Source: Palleronia pelagia
Lineage (GTDB): Bacteria > Pseudomonadota > Alphaproteobacteria > Rhodobacterales > Rhodobacteraceae
Direction: 5' to 3'
NCBI RefSeq assembly: GCF_900110115.1
Contig: NZ_FOCM01000004.1
Span: forward strand, 1-64,000
DNA: 64,000 bases
A program made the position numbers and the translations under genes. The first letter of the stretch is position 1. The number at the start of each line of letters is the position of its first letter. The notes under the pieces are model-generated. The model saw only the letters and a list, made by a program, of their open reading frames with translations, was not told the DNA's origin and made no database searches. Positions 26,516-39,207 of the stretch are shown here, piece by piece.

Positions 26516-28633
26516 CTAAGCGGGCACGCGCGCGGCGCGGACCAGGTCCAGGATCTCGGCGGCGGCCTTGGGGATGTTGGTCCCCGGTCCGAAGATCGCG
26601 GCCACGCCGGCCTCTTTCAGCGTCTTGTAGTCCTGCGCGGGAATCACCCCGCCGCACACGACGAGAATGTCCTCGGCGCCCTGCGCCCGCAACGCGGCGA
26701 TGAGCTTGGGCGCCAAGGTCAGGTGCCCCGCCGCCTGGGACGAGATGCCGATGACATGCACGTCGTTGTCCAGCGCGTCCTGCGCGGCCTCTTCTGGGGT
26801 CTGGAACAGCGGGCCCACATCGACGTCGAAGCCGATATCGGCGAAGGCGGTGGCGATGACCTTGGCGCCTCGGTCGTGACCGTCCTGCCCCATCTTGACG
26901 ACAAGCATGCGCGGCCGGCGGCCTTCCTCCTCGGCGAAGCGCTCCACGTCCTTCTGGATCTGCGCGAAGCCCGCGTCGCCCTCGTAGGCGGCGCCGTAGA
27001 CACCGGCCAGCGTCTTCACCTCGGCGCGGTGCCGGCCGAAGACGCGCTCCATCGCGTCGCTGATCTCGCCCACCGTGGCACGGGCGCGGGCCGCCTCGAC
27101 GGCCAGCTCCAACAGGTTCCCGTCGCCCTTCGCGCCTTCTTCCAGCGCGGCCAGCGCGGCGTCGCAGGCGGCCTGGTCCCGCTCGCCGCGGATCTTGTCC
27201 AGCCGCTTCATCTGGCTGGTGCGCACGCCCGCGTTGTCGACCACGCGGATGTCCAGGTCGTCTTCCTTCTCGAGCCGGAACTTGTTGACCCCGACGATGA
27301 CCTCTTCGCTGCGGTCGATGCGGGCCTGCTTGCGTGCGGCGGCTTCCTCGATCCGCAGCTTGGGCATGCCGGATTCCACCGCGCGGGTCATGCCGCCCAG
27401 CTCGTCCACCTCGGCGATCAGCTTGCGCGCCTCGTCGATCAGGTCGGCGGTCAGTTTCTCGACGTAGTAGCTGCCCGCCAGCGGGTCGACGACGTTGGTC
27501 ACGCCCGTTTCGTTCTGCAGGATCAGCTGCGTGTTGCGCGCGATGCGGGACGAGAAATCCGTAGGCAAGGCAATGGCTTCGTCGAAAGAGTTCGTGTGAA
27601 GCGACTGGGTGCCGCCCAGCACCGCGCTCATCGCCTCGTAGGCGGTGCGCACGATGTTGTTATAGGGGTCCTGCTCGGCCAGCGACACGCCGCTGGTCTG
27701 GCAATGGGTGCGCAGCATCTTCGACCGGTCGTCCTGCGCGCCCATCTCGGTCATGATCTCGTGCCACAGGAAGCGCGCGGCGCGCAGCTTGGCGGCTTCC
27801 ATGAAGAAATTCATGCCGATGGCGAAGAAGAAGCTCAGCCGCCCGGCGAACTTGTCGACGTTCATGCCGCGCTCCTTGGCGACGCGCACGTATTCCTTTC
27901 CGTCGGCGAGGGTGAAGGCCAGTTCCTGCACCAGGTTCGCGCCGGCCTCCTGCATGTGGTAGCCCGAGATGCTAATCGAGTTGAAGCGCGGCATCTCTTT
28001 GCTTGTGTAATCAATGATATCCGCGACGATCCTCATGCTCGGCGCCGGCGGGTAGATATAGGTGTTACGGACCATGAACTCCTTCAGAATGTCGTTCTGG
28101 ATGGTCCCCGAAAGCTGCGCGCGGTCCACGCCCTGCTCTTCGCCCGCGACGATGAAGCTGGCCAGCACCGGGATCACCGCGCCGTTCATGGTCATGGACA
28201 CCGAAATGTCCTGTAGCGGAATACCGTCGAAGAGGATCTTCATGTCTTCGACGCTGTCGATGGCCACGCCCGCCTTGCCCACGTCGCCCTCGACGCGGGG
28301 GTGGTCGCTGTCATAGCCGCGATGGGTCGCCAGGTCGAAAGCCACGCTGACGCCCTGCTGGCCCGCGTCGAGCGCGCGTCGATAGAAGGCGTTGCTTTCC
28401 TCGGCGGTGGAGAAACCCGCGTATTGCCGGATGGTCCAGGGGCGCCCGGCATACATGGTGGCCTTGGGTCCGCGCGTGAACGGCGCCTCGCCCGGCATGG
28501 AGCCCATGTGATCGAAGCTTTCGCCCGGCCCGTGGACCGGCGCGATGTCGATGCCCTCGGCGGTGTGCCAGGTCAGTTCCTCCACCGACTTGCCACGGAG
28601 TTCCTTGGCGGCGCGGCTCTTCCAGTCATCCAT
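26516..28633 (-). CDS. mcm: Methylmalonyl-CoA mutase
   Basis: 705 residues, the single-chain homodimer type. It converts (R)-methylmalonyl-CoA to succinyl-CoA with adenosylcobalamin, the last step of propionyl-CoA assimilation and of the ethylmalonyl-CoA pathway. The N-terminal substrate-binding TIM barrel includes [20 protein letters not shown]. The C-terminal B12-binding domain has the DxHxxG motif GQDGHDRGA, with the cobalt-ligand His586. Start at the ATG giving MDDWKSRA. It lies just downstream of pccA but is separated from it by the oppositely oriented DUF4174 gene, so it needs its own promoter. Confidence 0.96.
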   Translation of the reverse strand: MDDWKSRAAKELRGKSVEELTWHTAEGIDIAPVHGPGESFDHMGSMPGEAPFTRGPKATMYAGRPWTIRQYAGFSTAEESNAFYRRALDAGQQGVSVAFDLATHRGYDSDHPRVEGDVGKAGVAIDSVEDMKILFDGIPLQDISVSMTMNGAVIPVLASFIVAGEEQGVDRAQLSGTIQNDILKEFMVRNTYIYPPAPSMRIVADIIDYTSKEMPRFNSISISGYHMQEAGANLVQELAFTLADGKEYVRVAKERGMNVDKFAGRLSFFFAIGMNFFMEAAKLRAARFLWHEIMTEMGAQDDRSKMLRTHCQTSGVSLAEQDPYNNIVRTAYEAMSAVLGGTQSLHTNSFDEAIALPTDFSSRIARNTQLILQNETGVTNVVDPLAGSYYVEKLTADLIDEARKLIAEVDELGGMTRAVESGMPKLRIEEAAARKQARIDRSEEVIVGVNKFRLEKEDDLDIRVVDNAGVRTSQMKRLDKIRGERDQAACDAALAALEEGAKGDGNLLELAVEAARARATVGEISDAMERVFGRHRAEVKTLAGVYGAAYEGDAGFAQIQKDVERFAEEEGRRPRMLVVKMGQDGHDRGAKVIATAFADIGFDVDVGPLFQTPEEAAQDALDNDVHVIGISSQAAGHLTLAPKLIAALRAQGAEDILVVCGGVIPAQDYKTLKEAGVAAIFGPGTNIPKAAAEILDLVRAARVPA

Positions 28634-28734
28634 GGCGGGTGATCCTTCCTGTCTTCGCGGCGTCGCTCTCAAAAGGCTGTGCGATGGTGCCGCAGGTCTT
28701 CGTATTCGCGCGATTGCTGCCTATATTCAAGATC

Positions 28735-29253
28735 ATGAGATCAAGCCCCCTCCGCGCCGTCGTGTTGTCTGTAATGGCCCTTTTGCCCGCTGTCCCCCTG
28801 TTAGCGCAGGAAGCGGAGACAGCGGCCGCCCAAACAGTCGAGGTGCCCGTGCTGGAAGAACCCGTGGACCGCTGGCGCGAGGACCCGAAGGTGACCTTCG
28901 ACGCGGCCGAGGTGTCGCTGGAGGATTTCCGCTGGATCGCGCGCCCCGTGGTCGTGTTCGCCGACAGTGAATTCGATCCGGCCTTCCAGGAACAGATCGA
29001 CCTTCTGGCAGGCCGTGCCGACCAGCTGGCCGAGCGCGACGTGGTGGTCATCACCGACACCGACCCGGACGCGCGGTCGGACCTTCGTCTGAAGCTGCGC
29101 CCCCGCGGCTTCATGCTGGCCCTGATCGGCAAGGACGGGATGGTGAAGCTGCGCAAGCCCTTCCCGTGGGACGTGCGCGAACTGAGCCGGTCCATCGACA
29201 AGATGCCCATGCGCCGCCAGGAAATCCGCGAACGGCAGAACGCCAACCAGTAG
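28735..29253 (+). CDS. DUF4174 exported protein
   Basis: 172 residues with a signal peptide (about 1-25, ending PLLAQ). The mature part has the DUF4174 pattern (ARPVVVFADSEFDPAFQEQ; DVVVITDTDPDARS; KPFPWDVRELSRSIDKMPMR). DUF4174 has a thioredoxin-like layout, but no CxxC is present here, so redox activity is unlikely. It stands alone on the plus strand between mcm and pccA, divergent from mcm by about 100 bases. The start was set at the ATG directly before the signal peptide; the ribosome-binding site is weak. Confidence 0.7.
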   Translation: MRSSPLRAVVLSVMALLPAVPLLAQEAETAAAQTVEVPVLEEPVDRWREDPKVTFDAAEVSLEDFRWIARPVVVFADSEFDPAFQEQIDLLAGRADQLAERDVVVITDTDPDARSDLRLKLRPRGFMLALIGKDGMVKLRKPFPWDVRELSRSIDKMPMRRQEIRERQNANQ

Positions 29254-29339
29254 GCCGGAGGGGCTGCTACTGCCCGCCCCAGTCATTCGGGCATCCGTGG
29301 CGTAACGCCCCGCCGCTGGACAGGGCGTCACGAAGGCGA

Positions 29340-31340
<2,001 letters not shown>

Positions 31341-31362
31341 CGTCACTGGTCCCCGGGCACGA

Positions 31363-31530
31363 TCAGTAGGCACACATCTGCGGCACGACACCCTTGCACG
31401 GGTCGCCCGGTTCGTACTGCGGGCCGTTGCCGCCACCGGCTGAGCCCAAGGCGCCGCCGTTTACGTCCGAGGGCGTCCCGCATCCCGCAAGCAGAAGCGC
31501 CAGGGCCCCTGCCCCCATAAAATGCCGCAT
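31363..31530 (-). CDS. Very small lipoprotein upstream of pccA
   Basis: 55 residues. Signal peptide with lipobox LLAGC, so the mature protein is about 40 residues and begins CGTPSDVNGG. It is Gly/Pro rich and has two further cysteines (PCKG and MCAY) that could form a disulfide. The ATG has AGAGGAC at good spacing. It ends 22 bases before the pccA start and is therefore probably co-transcribed with it. The function is unknown. Confidence 0.65.
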   Translation of the reverse strand: MRHFMGAGALALLLAGCGTPSDVNGGALGSAGGGNGPQYEPGDPCKGVVPQMCAY

Positions 31531-31634
31531 CACGTCCTCTCCGTTCGCCATTGTTCCGTTCCAAATGCCACGGCAGGCAGCCAAAGAACAATGGGACTTG
31601 TGCCGACGCGCCGACGAAGTGGACCGGGCGTGAC

Positions 31635-31673
31635 AAAAAAAGGCGGCGCCGGTCCCCAAGGACCGACGCCGCC
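31635..31673 (-). terminator. Rho-independent terminator of the glycine-zipper lipoprotein gene
   Basis: On the minus strand, a 14-bp stem with one mismatch (31660-31673 pairing with 31642-31655, loop of 4) is followed by seven T. It separates the lipoprotein gene at 31701-31889 from the small lipoprotein and pccA, so the latter need their own promoter or read-through. Confidence 0.9.
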
Positions 31674-31700
31674 CGTGTGCATGATGCTGGGCCGTCAGGC

Positions 31701-31889
31701 TCAGATGTCGTCCGAAATCGCGCCCGCAGCAGCGCCCAGGGCGGCCCCGGTCACAGGATCTCCGGATACGACCTCGCCCGCGACGGCCCCGCCCACGGCA
31801 CCCGTGCCCGCGCGTTCCAGATCGGTGTTGCCGCAGGCGGCAAGGGCGGCGAAACCGGCGATGGCGGCGATGCGGAGGGTCAGGGTCAT
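31701..31889 (-). CDS. Small glycine-zipper lipoprotein
   Basis: 62 residues. Signal peptide with lipobox LAAC (mature start CGNTDLERAG), then an Ala/Gly-rich glycine-zipper stretch (TGAVGGAVAGEV and GAALGAAAGAI). It resembles the lipoprotein encoded at 46209-46433 in layout (lipobox, D-x-E-R, zipper). The ATG has AAGGA upstream. It forms a unit on its own, closed by the terminator at 31635-31673. Its role is probably envelope-related; nothing more specific can be supported. Confidence 0.7.
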   Translation of the reverse strand: MTLTLRIAAIAGFAALAACGNTDLERAGTGAVGGAVAGEVVSGDPVTGAALGAAAGAISDDI

Positions 31890-31967
31890 GGCTCGTATCC
31901 TTATGAAAAAACTCACGTTGCCGGCTTAACGCGACTGTAGCGCCAGCGTTCCCCGCAATACCGACAG

Positions 31968-32000
31968 AAAAAATGGCCCGACCGGGGACGGGTCGGGCCA
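31968..32000 (-). terminator. Rho-independent terminator after the 124-residue protein gene
   Basis: Perfect 10-bp inverted repeat (31974-31983 with 31991-32000, loop of 7). It is followed on the minus strand by a run of T (plus-strand A at 31968-31973). It lies 176 bases after the stop codon at 32176. No gene is seen in between (31890-32175). Confidence 0.75.
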
Positions 32001-32175
32001 AAAGGAAGGGTAACGGTTTTGACAACTGCCAGGACGGTGTGCTGCAGCGTCCTGACATCCACATTTCTGACCACAGATTCGCGCGCCGCCTATGCCTGAT
32101 CGCGAATACGCGGGATATGCGCCTGAATCTGCCGAAGCGCGAACAGCGCCAAGCAAATTCCCGCCTACCGTTACG

Positions 32176-32550
32176 TCAATCCCTGGGACCGTTCTCGCGC
32201 AGTCCGGGAAAGCTGGCATCCATTCGTGCCGGGTCCAAGCGGAGCAGCGCCTCGTAGCTTTCGGGATCGAACGGATCTTCGGCAACCACGACCTCGCGCT
32301 CGAAAAGCCAGCTCAGCCGCCCCCCGTCGAGATTGCCCCGCTCGAACGGCGCGTCGCCGAAATAATCCCACAGCGCCCACAGAAACCACGTATCGGCGCG
32401 CCGGTCGGCGGGCCGACGGTCTGCATAGCGCTCACGCCGGATCAGCCGGGTCGCGCCTTTGGGATTAGCACGGCGCAGCGTGAACTGGAAATCGGTGCCC
32501 GGGAGGCGGCTGGGAAAGCCGCGATGCTTGGTCATGGGAGGCAGCGCCAT
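32176..32550 (-). CDS. Conserved-looking soluble protein of unknown function
   Basis: 124 residues, no signal peptide, with several tryptophans (TWFLWALWDYFGD; LSWLFEREV) and many charged residues. I do not recognise a domain. Two starts are possible, at 32550 and at an in-frame ATG at 32535; the first has GGACC at a long spacing. It lies in the small-gene run between pccB and pccA on the same strand. Codon use is like its neighbours, which supports it being real. Confidence 0.55.
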   Translation of the reverse strand: MALPPMTKHRGFPSRLPGTDFQFTLRRANPKGATRLIRRERYADRRPADRRADTWFLWALWDYFGDAPFERGNLDGGRLSWLFEREVVVAEDPFDPESYEALLRLDPARMDASFPGLRENGPRD

Positions 32551-32577
32551 GGCGTCTTTCGGTCCTTCGGAAACGCG

Positions 32578-32605
32578 AAACGGGCGGGGTCATCGCCCGC
32601 CCGTT
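32578..32605 (-). terminator. Probable terminator of the 44-residue lipoprotein gene
   Basis: A 10-bp stem (32579-32588 with 32596-32605, loop of 7) begins 23 bases after the lipoprotein stop codon on the minus strand. The T-run after it is short (TTTCGCGTTTCC), so efficiency is uncertain. It overlaps the 5' side of the next small gene. Confidence 0.5.
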
Positions 32606-32627
32606 CGCCGATCGATTGAACGTCGTA

Positions 32628-32762
32628 TCAGTACTTGGAGTAGGTCGGCTCAGCCACGACGGGCGCGGGCTCGACGAAAACGGGCTCGGGCTCGGGCTGG
32701 CTGCACGCACCCAGGAACGCCGCGACCGACAGACCCAGGGTGATTTTCACTGCTTTGGACAT
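32628..32762 (-). CDS. Very small lipoprotein
   Basis: 44 residues. Signal peptide with lipobox GAC (LGACSQPEPEPV), leaving about 25 mature residues rich in Pro, Glu and Val and ending PTYSKY. The ATG has a near-perfect AAGGAG ribosome-binding site, which argues that it is translated. It lies between pccB and pccA with other small envelope protein genes. Function unknown. Confidence 0.65.
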   Translation of the reverse strand: MSKAVKITLGLSVAAFLGACSQPEPEPVFVEPAPVVAEPTYSKY

Positions 32763-32898
32763 CACTGTCTCCTTGGTTGTTCCGTGGGACCTTTTTTGCG
32801 CAATCCACGCCACGCAGGCCCCAAACGCGTTATAGCACGCAACTTACCTTGGTCCCGCGCAATTGCAAACCGACGGCGGATCGTCGCGCGGCTGCGGC

Positions 32899-33297
32899 CT
32901 AAAAGCCATCCCAGACGCAGGCCGTTCCCTCGGGGCGGTAGACCTCAAAGAACTGAACGATGTCCGGCACGGTCTCGCCGAAATCGATCTGCCGCTCGGA
33001 CAGGCTGATCACCACGTGATTCGGCGCAGGGCCCAAGTTGGGCAGTCGCGGCAGCGCGTACGAGGTGCACAGGTGCATCATGTCGGCCTCGGCGACCTCG
33101 AAGGTCACGCCGCGCGCCAGGTCCGGCGCCACGAAGCGGAAGCGATAGGCCAGGCCCAGCCCCGGGGCGTCGCGGATCACCTCGTGGAACTCGACGGGCT
33201 GGCCCGAGGGTACCTGCACCTGTTCGGCCCGGGCGGCGGGCGGAAGCAGGAGCGCGAAACAGGCGGCGGGAATCAGCAGGCGCATGGCAAACGTCAT
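32899..33297 (-). CDS. DUF6497-type exported protein
   Basis: 132 residues with signal peptide (cleavage near ARAEQ). The mature protein contains PSGQPVEFHEVIRDAPG, YRFRFVAPDLARG, SLSERQIDFGETVPDIVQFF and a C-terminal CVWDGF, matching my memory of the DUF6497 family of Rhodobacterales. Two cysteines (CTSY and CVWDGF) may pair. In-frame ATGs at 33312, 33297 and 33285 are all possible; the middle one is used. It lies 66 bases after pccB on the same strand. Its biochemical role is unknown. Confidence 0.65.
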   Translation of the reverse strand: MTFAMRLLIPAACFALLLPPAARAEQVQVPSGQPVEFHEVIRDAPGLGLAYRFRFVAPDLARGVTFEVAEADMMHLCTSYALPRLPNLGPAPNHVVISLSERQIDFGETVPDIVQFFEVYRPEGTACVWDGF

Positions 33298-33363
33298 TTG
33301 AAATTCATCCAACGCTAGGAGGGCGGGAAGCGCTCGATCAAGCCCCCCGCCCTCACGGCTGCG

Positions 33364-34896
<1,533 letters not shown>

Positions 34897-35051
34897 CGGC
34901 CGGTCCCTCGCCCATCGTCTTGGTGTTTTGCCGCACAGTAGGTGTGCGGGGCATGGGTTGGAAGGAAAAACGCGGATCCGAAGGGCAGCGGCGGGATTAG
35001 TCAGATAAGCATAGCATCGACGCCATCGCCGCCAAGGTCTAAATCCCTCGC

Positions 35052-36299
35052 ATGAGTATAGTGTCTCCCGTCCGTTTCCTCGACCGCACCACCCCGCCAC
35101 ACGTCGTCACGATGATCCTGCTGACGTCGCTGGGCGCGCTGTCGATGAACCTGTTCCTGCCGTCGCTGCCGACGATGACGGAGTTCTTCGCGACCGAGTA
35201 CAGCGTGATCCAGATCGCGGTGGCCGGATACCTGGGCGTCTCGGCTGTCCTGCAGCTGGTGATCGGCCCGCTGTCGGACAAGTTCGGGCGCCGGTCGGTG
35301 ATGATGGGGGCGCTGGTGATTTTCATCGCGGCCTCGATCGGCTGCGCCCTGTCGACCACCATCGAGGTCTTCCTGGCCTTCCGGCTGGTACAGGCGGCCA
35401 TCGTGGCGGGCATGATCCTGCCCCGCGCGGCCATCCGCGACATGTTCTCCGAGGCGCGGGCCGCGTCGATGATCGGCTGGGTCACCATGGGCATGGCCGT
35501 GGCGCCGATGATCGCACCCGCCTTCGGTGGCGCGCTCGACGGCCTTTTCGGATGGCAGGCGAATTTCTGGGCGCTGATGATCCTCGGCGTGCTCGCTCTG
35601 GCGCTGGCCTGGGCCGACATGGGCGAAACCGCCGCGCCGTCGACCGAGTCGCTGTTCCAGCAGGTCGGCCATTACCCCGAGTTGCTGCTGAGCCCGCGCT
35701 TCTGGGGCTACGCCCTGACCGCCGCCTTCGCCTCGGGCGCGTTCTTCGCCTATCTCGGCGGCGCACCCTATGTCGGGTCCGAGGTCTACGGTCTCGACCC
35801 CTTCGCGCTGGGGATCTTCTTCGGCGCGCCGGCGGTCGGCTACATGGTCGGCAACGGGATTTCGGGGCAGTACTCGGCCCGGTTCGGCGTCATTCCCATG
35901 ATTACCTTCGGCACGATCATCACGCTGGCGGGCCTTGGAACGGGGCTGATCGTGGACCTGATCGGTATCCGAAACCACGTCACCTTTTTCTCGTTCATGG
36001 TCTTCGTGGGCCTGGGCAACGGGCTGGTGATCCCGAACTCGATGGCCGGGATGCTGTCGGTGCGGCCGCGGCTGGCGGGCACCGCGTCGGGGCTGGGCGG
36101 CGCGATCATGATCGGCGGCGGCGCGGCTCTGTCGACGCTGGCGGGGATCGTGCTTCAGGCGGGCGATGGCGCGGCGCCGCTGCTGTGGCTGATGACGCTG
36201 ACCTCGGCAGGATCCGTCGCCGCGATCTTCTACGTCATCCACCGCGAACGCCTGCGCCGCGCCGACCCCCCCGAGGCGGAGGCCGAACCGGCCGAATGA
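35052..36299 (+). CDS. MFS multidrug efflux transporter (Bcr/CflA family)
   Basis: 415 residues, 12 predicted transmembrane helices. The Bcr/CflA drug:proton antiporter pattern is seen in the N-terminal [15 protein letters not shown], the motif A loop [13 protein letters not shown], and the motif C-like [19 protein letters not shown] in helix 5. It probably exports drugs or metabolites using the proton gradient; the substrate is unknown. It is divergent from pccB (155 bases apart) and converges with the hemerythrin gene 7 bases away. Confidence 0.87.
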   Translation: MSIVSPVRFLDRTTPPHVVTMILLTSLGALSMNLFLPSLPTMTEFFATEYSVIQIAVAGYLGVSAVLQLVIGPLSDKFGRRSVMMGALVIFIAASIGCALSTTIEVFLAFRLVQAAIVAGMILPRAAIRDMFSEARAASMIGWVTMGMAVAPMIAPAFGGALDGLFGWQANFWALMILGVLALALAWADMGETAAPSTESLFQQVGHYPELLLSPRFWGYALTAAFASGAFFAYLGGAPYVGSEVYGLDPFALGIFFGAPAVGYMVGNGISGQYSARFGVIPMITFGTIITLAGLGTGLIVDLIGIRNHVTFFSFMVFVGLGNGLVIPNSMAGMLSVRPRLAGTASGLGGAIMIGGGAALSTLAGIVLQAGDGAAPLLWLMTLTSAGSVAAIFYVIHRERLRRADPPEAEAEPAE

Positions 36300-36306
36300 C
36301 GCGGGG

Positions 36307-36870
36307 TCAGTGAATCTCGGGCGCGTAGGTCAGAATCACGGGCACGACCAGGTCTTCCTCGTCCGTCAGGTGGCGGTCGAGAAAGCCGTTGAAGTCGCCC
36401 AGCTGTCGCTCGAGCGCGCCGGCCCCCGCCTTGGGATCGTCCCCCGACAGCCCCCGCAGCATGGTGTTGGTGCCGCCGGCCAGCGCGTTCAGGTGGCCGT
36501 CCAGGGCGTGGTGATCGGCATCCAGCAGCTTGAACCCCCGTTCCAGCCGCGCGTCGAGCCCTTCGAGCACGGGGAAATAATGGTGATCCTCGATGCTGTG
36601 ATGGCCGTGAAGCTCCTGCAGGAAGAACTGCGCCATGCGCGCCGTCTCGCGCCCGTAGCGTTCGGGCGCCACCTGCCCGTCCAGGAAGGCCCGCGTGCCG
36701 CCCTGCAACCGGTCCAGCACGTCGCGGAACATCACGTGGCGGTCCAGCCAGAACCGGGTCAGCGGGCTGAAGTTGGGGTGCGCCTCCCACGTGCCGCGCG
36801 GCAGTTTCTCAACCAGCACCCGCAGCGCGTCCGGCAAACCGTCGCGACGCCCCAATCCAAGATCATCCAT
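36307..36870 (-). CDS. Hemerythrin-domain protein
   Basis: 187 residues. A four-helix bundle with the hemerythrin HHE pattern: the ligand candidates lie in DRHVMFRD, HGHHSIEDHHYFP, DADHHALDGHLN and DRHLTDEEDLVVP, enough to hold a di-iron site. Such proteins bind oxygen or nitric oxide, or protect iron-sulfur clusters. The start was set at the ATG at 36870, with AGGACAGG upstream. It is divergent from choX, 147 bases away. Confidence 0.85.
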   Translation of the reverse strand: MDDLGLGRRDGLPDALRVLVEKLPRGTWEAHPNFSPLTRFWLDRHVMFRDVLDRLQGGTRAFLDGQVAPERYGRETARMAQFFLQELHGHHSIEDHHYFPVLEGLDARLERGFKLLDADHHALDGHLNALAGGTNTMLRGLSGDDPKAGAGALERQLGDFNGFLDRHLTDEEDLVVPVILTYAPEIH

Positions 36871-37017
36871 CACCGCACCTGTCCTGACCACGGGGCCGCG
36901 TTGACCCCCAACGGGCGACCACTTAGGCTTCGCGCCAATGCACAACAAGGCCGCTTCCACCATTGCGCTGCCCAGACGGGACGCGCCGGGCGGCCGCGAA
37001 CCAAACGGGAGATCAAG

Positions 37018-37938
37018 ATGAAGACCACCCTGTCGATACTGGCACTGGCCGCCTCCAGCACCACCGCCTTCGCCAATTGCGAAAGCGTCACCTTCTCGGA
37101 CGTGGGCTGGACCGACATCACCGCCACGACCGCCGCGACCACCGTGGTGCTGGACGCGCTGGGCTACGACACCGAGATCAAGGTCCTGTCGGTGCCGGTC
37201 ACCTACACCTCGATGGCCGAGGGCGACGTGCAGGTGTTCCTGGGCAACTGGATGCCCACCATGGAAAACGACATCGCCCCCTACCGCGAGGAAGGCACGG
37301 TCGAGACGGTGCGCGCCAACCTGGAAGGCGCCAAGTACACGCTGGCCACCAATGCCGCCGGCGCCGCGCTGGGCATCGACAGCTTCGGCGCCATCGCCGA
37401 GCATGCCGACGCGCTGGACAGCGAGATCTACGGCATCGAGCCGGGCAATGACGGCAACCGCCTGATCCAGACGATGATCGACGAGGACGCGTTCGGTCTC
37501 TCGGAATTCGAGGTCGTCGAATCGTCCGAGCAGGGAATGCTGGCCCAGGTCGAGCGGGCGACCCGCCGCGACCAGCCCGTCGTCTTCCTCGGCTGGGAGC
37601 CGCACCCCATGAACGCGCAGTTCGACATGACCTACCTGACGGGCGGCGACGATTATTTCGGCCCCGACCTGGGCGGCGCGACGGTCTATACCAACGTCAC
37701 CGCCGGCTTCGCCGACGAATGCCCGAACGTGGCCGCGCTTCTGAACAATCTCGAGTTCACGCTCGAGATGGAGAACGAGATCATGGGCGCGATCCTGAAC
37801 GACGGGACCGAGGCGTCCGAGGCCGCGACCGCCTGGCTCACCGAGAATCCCGGCATCCTCGAAGGCTGGCTTGACGGCGTCACCACGCAGGGCGGCGAGC
37901 CGGGCCTGCCCGCCGTTCAGGCCGCTCTGGGGCTTTAA
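37018..37938 (+). CDS. choX: Choline-binding periplasmic protein of the ABC transporter ChoXWV
   Basis: 306 residues, signal peptide at 1-19. OpuAC-type binding protein. All choline ligands known from Sinorhizobium meliloti ChoX can be placed with a constant offset of 12: aromatic box Trp31, Trp78, Tyr107 and Trp193, plus Asp33 and Asn144. This supports choline rather than glycine betaine as the main ligand. Cys21 and another cysteine (DECPN) may form a disulfide. The permease and ATPase genes follow at 40208 and 41507, separated from choX by unrelated genes. Confidence 0.92.
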   Translation: MKTTLSILALAASSTTAFANCESVTFSDVGWTDITATTAATTVVLDALGYDTEIKVLSVPVTYTSMAEGDVQVFLGNWMPTMENDIAPYREEGTVETVRANLEGAKYTLATNAAGAALGIDSFGAIAEHADALDSEIYGIEPGNDGNRLIQTMIDEDAFGLSEFEVVESSEQGMLAQVERATRRDQPVVFLGWEPHPMNAQFDMTYLTGGDDYFGPDLGGATVYTNVTAGFADECPNVAALLNNLEFTLEMENEIMGAILNDGTEASEAATAWLTENPGILEGWLDGVTTQGGEPGLPAVQAALGL

Positions 37939-37961
37939 CCACACCGGCCGGGGGCCGCGAC

Positions 37962-38504
37962 ATGCGCATCTTCGTGGCCCTCGACCTGCCCGACGACCTG
38001 ACGGCCGCCCTGGGCCGGGTGCAGGACAAGCTGATCGTCGGCCGCCCGGTGGACGAGGACGACTTCCACCTGACGCTGGCCTTCGTGCCGAAGGTCAGCA
38101 TCCCCCAGCTCGACGACCTGGCGCTCGATCTCGAAATGCTGGTGCCGCCGCCCGTGGCGTTACGGGTGACGGAGCTCGACATGTTCGGCGCCGCGCATCC
38201 CCGCAGCCTGCATGCCGTCGTTGCGCCCGATCCGGCCTTGCTGGCGCTGCAATCCAAGGTCGCCACGCTGGTCCGCCGGGCCGGCATCGACCTGCCCCAC
38301 CGCAAGTTCGTGCCCCACATCACGCTGGCGCGGTTCCCGAGCACCATGGCCCCCGAGGATCACGCGCGGCTGGGCCGGTTCCTGTCGGCGCATGGCGGGT
38401 TCACCCATCCGCCGGTGCCCGCGGCAGGCCTGACGCTGTATCAATCCACCCTGCGCGACGACGGCCCGGTCTACGACGCGCTGCAAAGCCATGCGCTGGG
38501 CTAG
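37962..38504 (+). CDS. thpR: RNA 2',3'-cyclic phosphodiesterase (LigT/ThpR)
   Basis: 180 residues, 2H phosphoesterase family. Both HxTx motifs are present: HLTL in DDFHLTLAFVP (about 46-49) and HITL in VPHITLARFP. It hydrolyses 2',3'-cyclic phosphates on RNA ends to 2'-phosphomonoesters. It lies 23 bases after choX and overlaps the following DUF2306 gene by 14 bases, so it is probably in the choX transcript, though its activity has no obvious link with choline. Confidence 0.88.
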   Translation: MRIFVALDLPDDLTAALGRVQDKLIVGRPVDEDDFHLTLAFVPKVSIPQLDDLALDLEMLVPPPVALRVTELDMFGAAHPRSLHAVVAPDPALLALQSKVATLVRRAGIDLPHRKFVPHITLARFPSTMAPEDHARLGRFLSAHGGFTHPPVPAAGLTLYQSTLRDDGPVYDALQSHALG

Positions 38505-39135
38505 GGGCGTCGGCGCCGCCCTTCTGTGGTTGGCGCTGCTGCCCTTCGCACTCTACGCGCTGCGGTTCGGCTTCGACGGGCTGCGCGCGCCCCTGCCCGA
38601 TCACTACCTCTTCCAGCCGGAAACCTTCGCCAATGCGCCCATGTCGGCGCACATGACCCTCGGGGCGGCGCTGACCCTGCTGGCCCCGCTTCAGATCTTC
38701 ACCGCGCACCGTGCCAACCGCCTGCACCGCCGGAGCGGTCCCGTCGTGGTCGCGCTGACGGCGATCACGGCGGTGGCGGGGCTGACCTTCATCGCGCTGC
38801 GCGGCACTATCGGCGGCCCGAACATGAGCGCGGGTTTCACGCTCTACGGTGGGCTGATGCTGATTGCCGCCCTCGCCACCGCCCGGTTCGCGGCCCGCGA
38901 CCGGGCGCGGCACCGCCGCTGGGCGCTGCGGCTGGTGGTGCTGGCCGTCGCCTCGTGGATCTTCCGTGTCCACTACGGGATCTGGTACGCGGCCACGGCT
39001 GGCTGGGGGTCGAACGAGGCGCTGACCGGGCCGTTCGACCGGATTCAGGTCTGGGCGTTCTTCCTGCCCTATCTCGCACTTCTGGAATGGAAATTCGCAC
39101 GCGAAAGGCGCGCGACCCCGGCCGCGCGCCCCTAG
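38491..39135 (+). CDS. DUF2306 membrane protein
   Basis: 214 residues with about five or six transmembrane helices. HMTLGAALTLLAPLQIFTAH, the RLHRRSGPVVV loop and HRRWALRLVVLAVASWIFR are the DUF2306 pattern. The conserved histidines and arginines at helix ends hint at a haem or quinone-related role, but none is established. Its start lies within thpR in another frame. It is followed by a Rhodobacterales-type hairpin repeat and then by a gene on the opposite strand. Confidence 0.75.
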   Translation: MRWARGVGAALLWLALLPFALYALRFGFDGLRAPLPDHYLFQPETFANAPMSAHMTLGAALTLLAPLQIFTAHRANRLHRRSGPVVVALTAITAVAGLTFIALRGTIGGPNMSAGFTLYGGLMLIAALATARFAARDRARHRRWALRLVVLAVASWIFRVHYGIWYAATAGWGSNEALTGPFDRIQVWAFFLPYLALLEWKFARERRATPAARP

Positions 39136-39136
39136 C

Positions 39137-39187
39137 TTCATCTTTCCGAAAATACCTCCCGGGGGTGCGGGGGTGGGAAACCCCCGC
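39137..39187. repeat. Rhodobacterales-type intergenic repeat with hairpin
   Basis: The sequence CATCTTTCCGAAAATACCTC followed by CCGGGGGTGCGGGGGT and a GCGGGGG/CCCCCGC stem (39167-39173 with 39181-39187) closely resembles, from memory, an element found many times between genes in Rhodobacteraceae genomes. It sits between two convergent genes (DUF2306 and MBL hydrolase), the usual position, where the hairpin could end transcription from either side. Only one copy was noticed in this window. Confidence 0.6.
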
Positions 39188-39207
39188 CCTGCCCCAGCGG
39201 GGCCGGA

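Noticed and set aside
29285-29335. Inverted repeat GTAACGCCC/GGGCGTCAC between DUF4174 and pccA genes
   Set aside because: The stem has a mismatch and no T-run follows on either strand, so it was not called a terminator.
31926-32285. Possible minus-strand protein of 119 residues
   Set aside because: It runs through a perfect terminator hairpin with A/T tract, lacks a ribosome-binding site and looks non-protein-like (many Cys and Pro).
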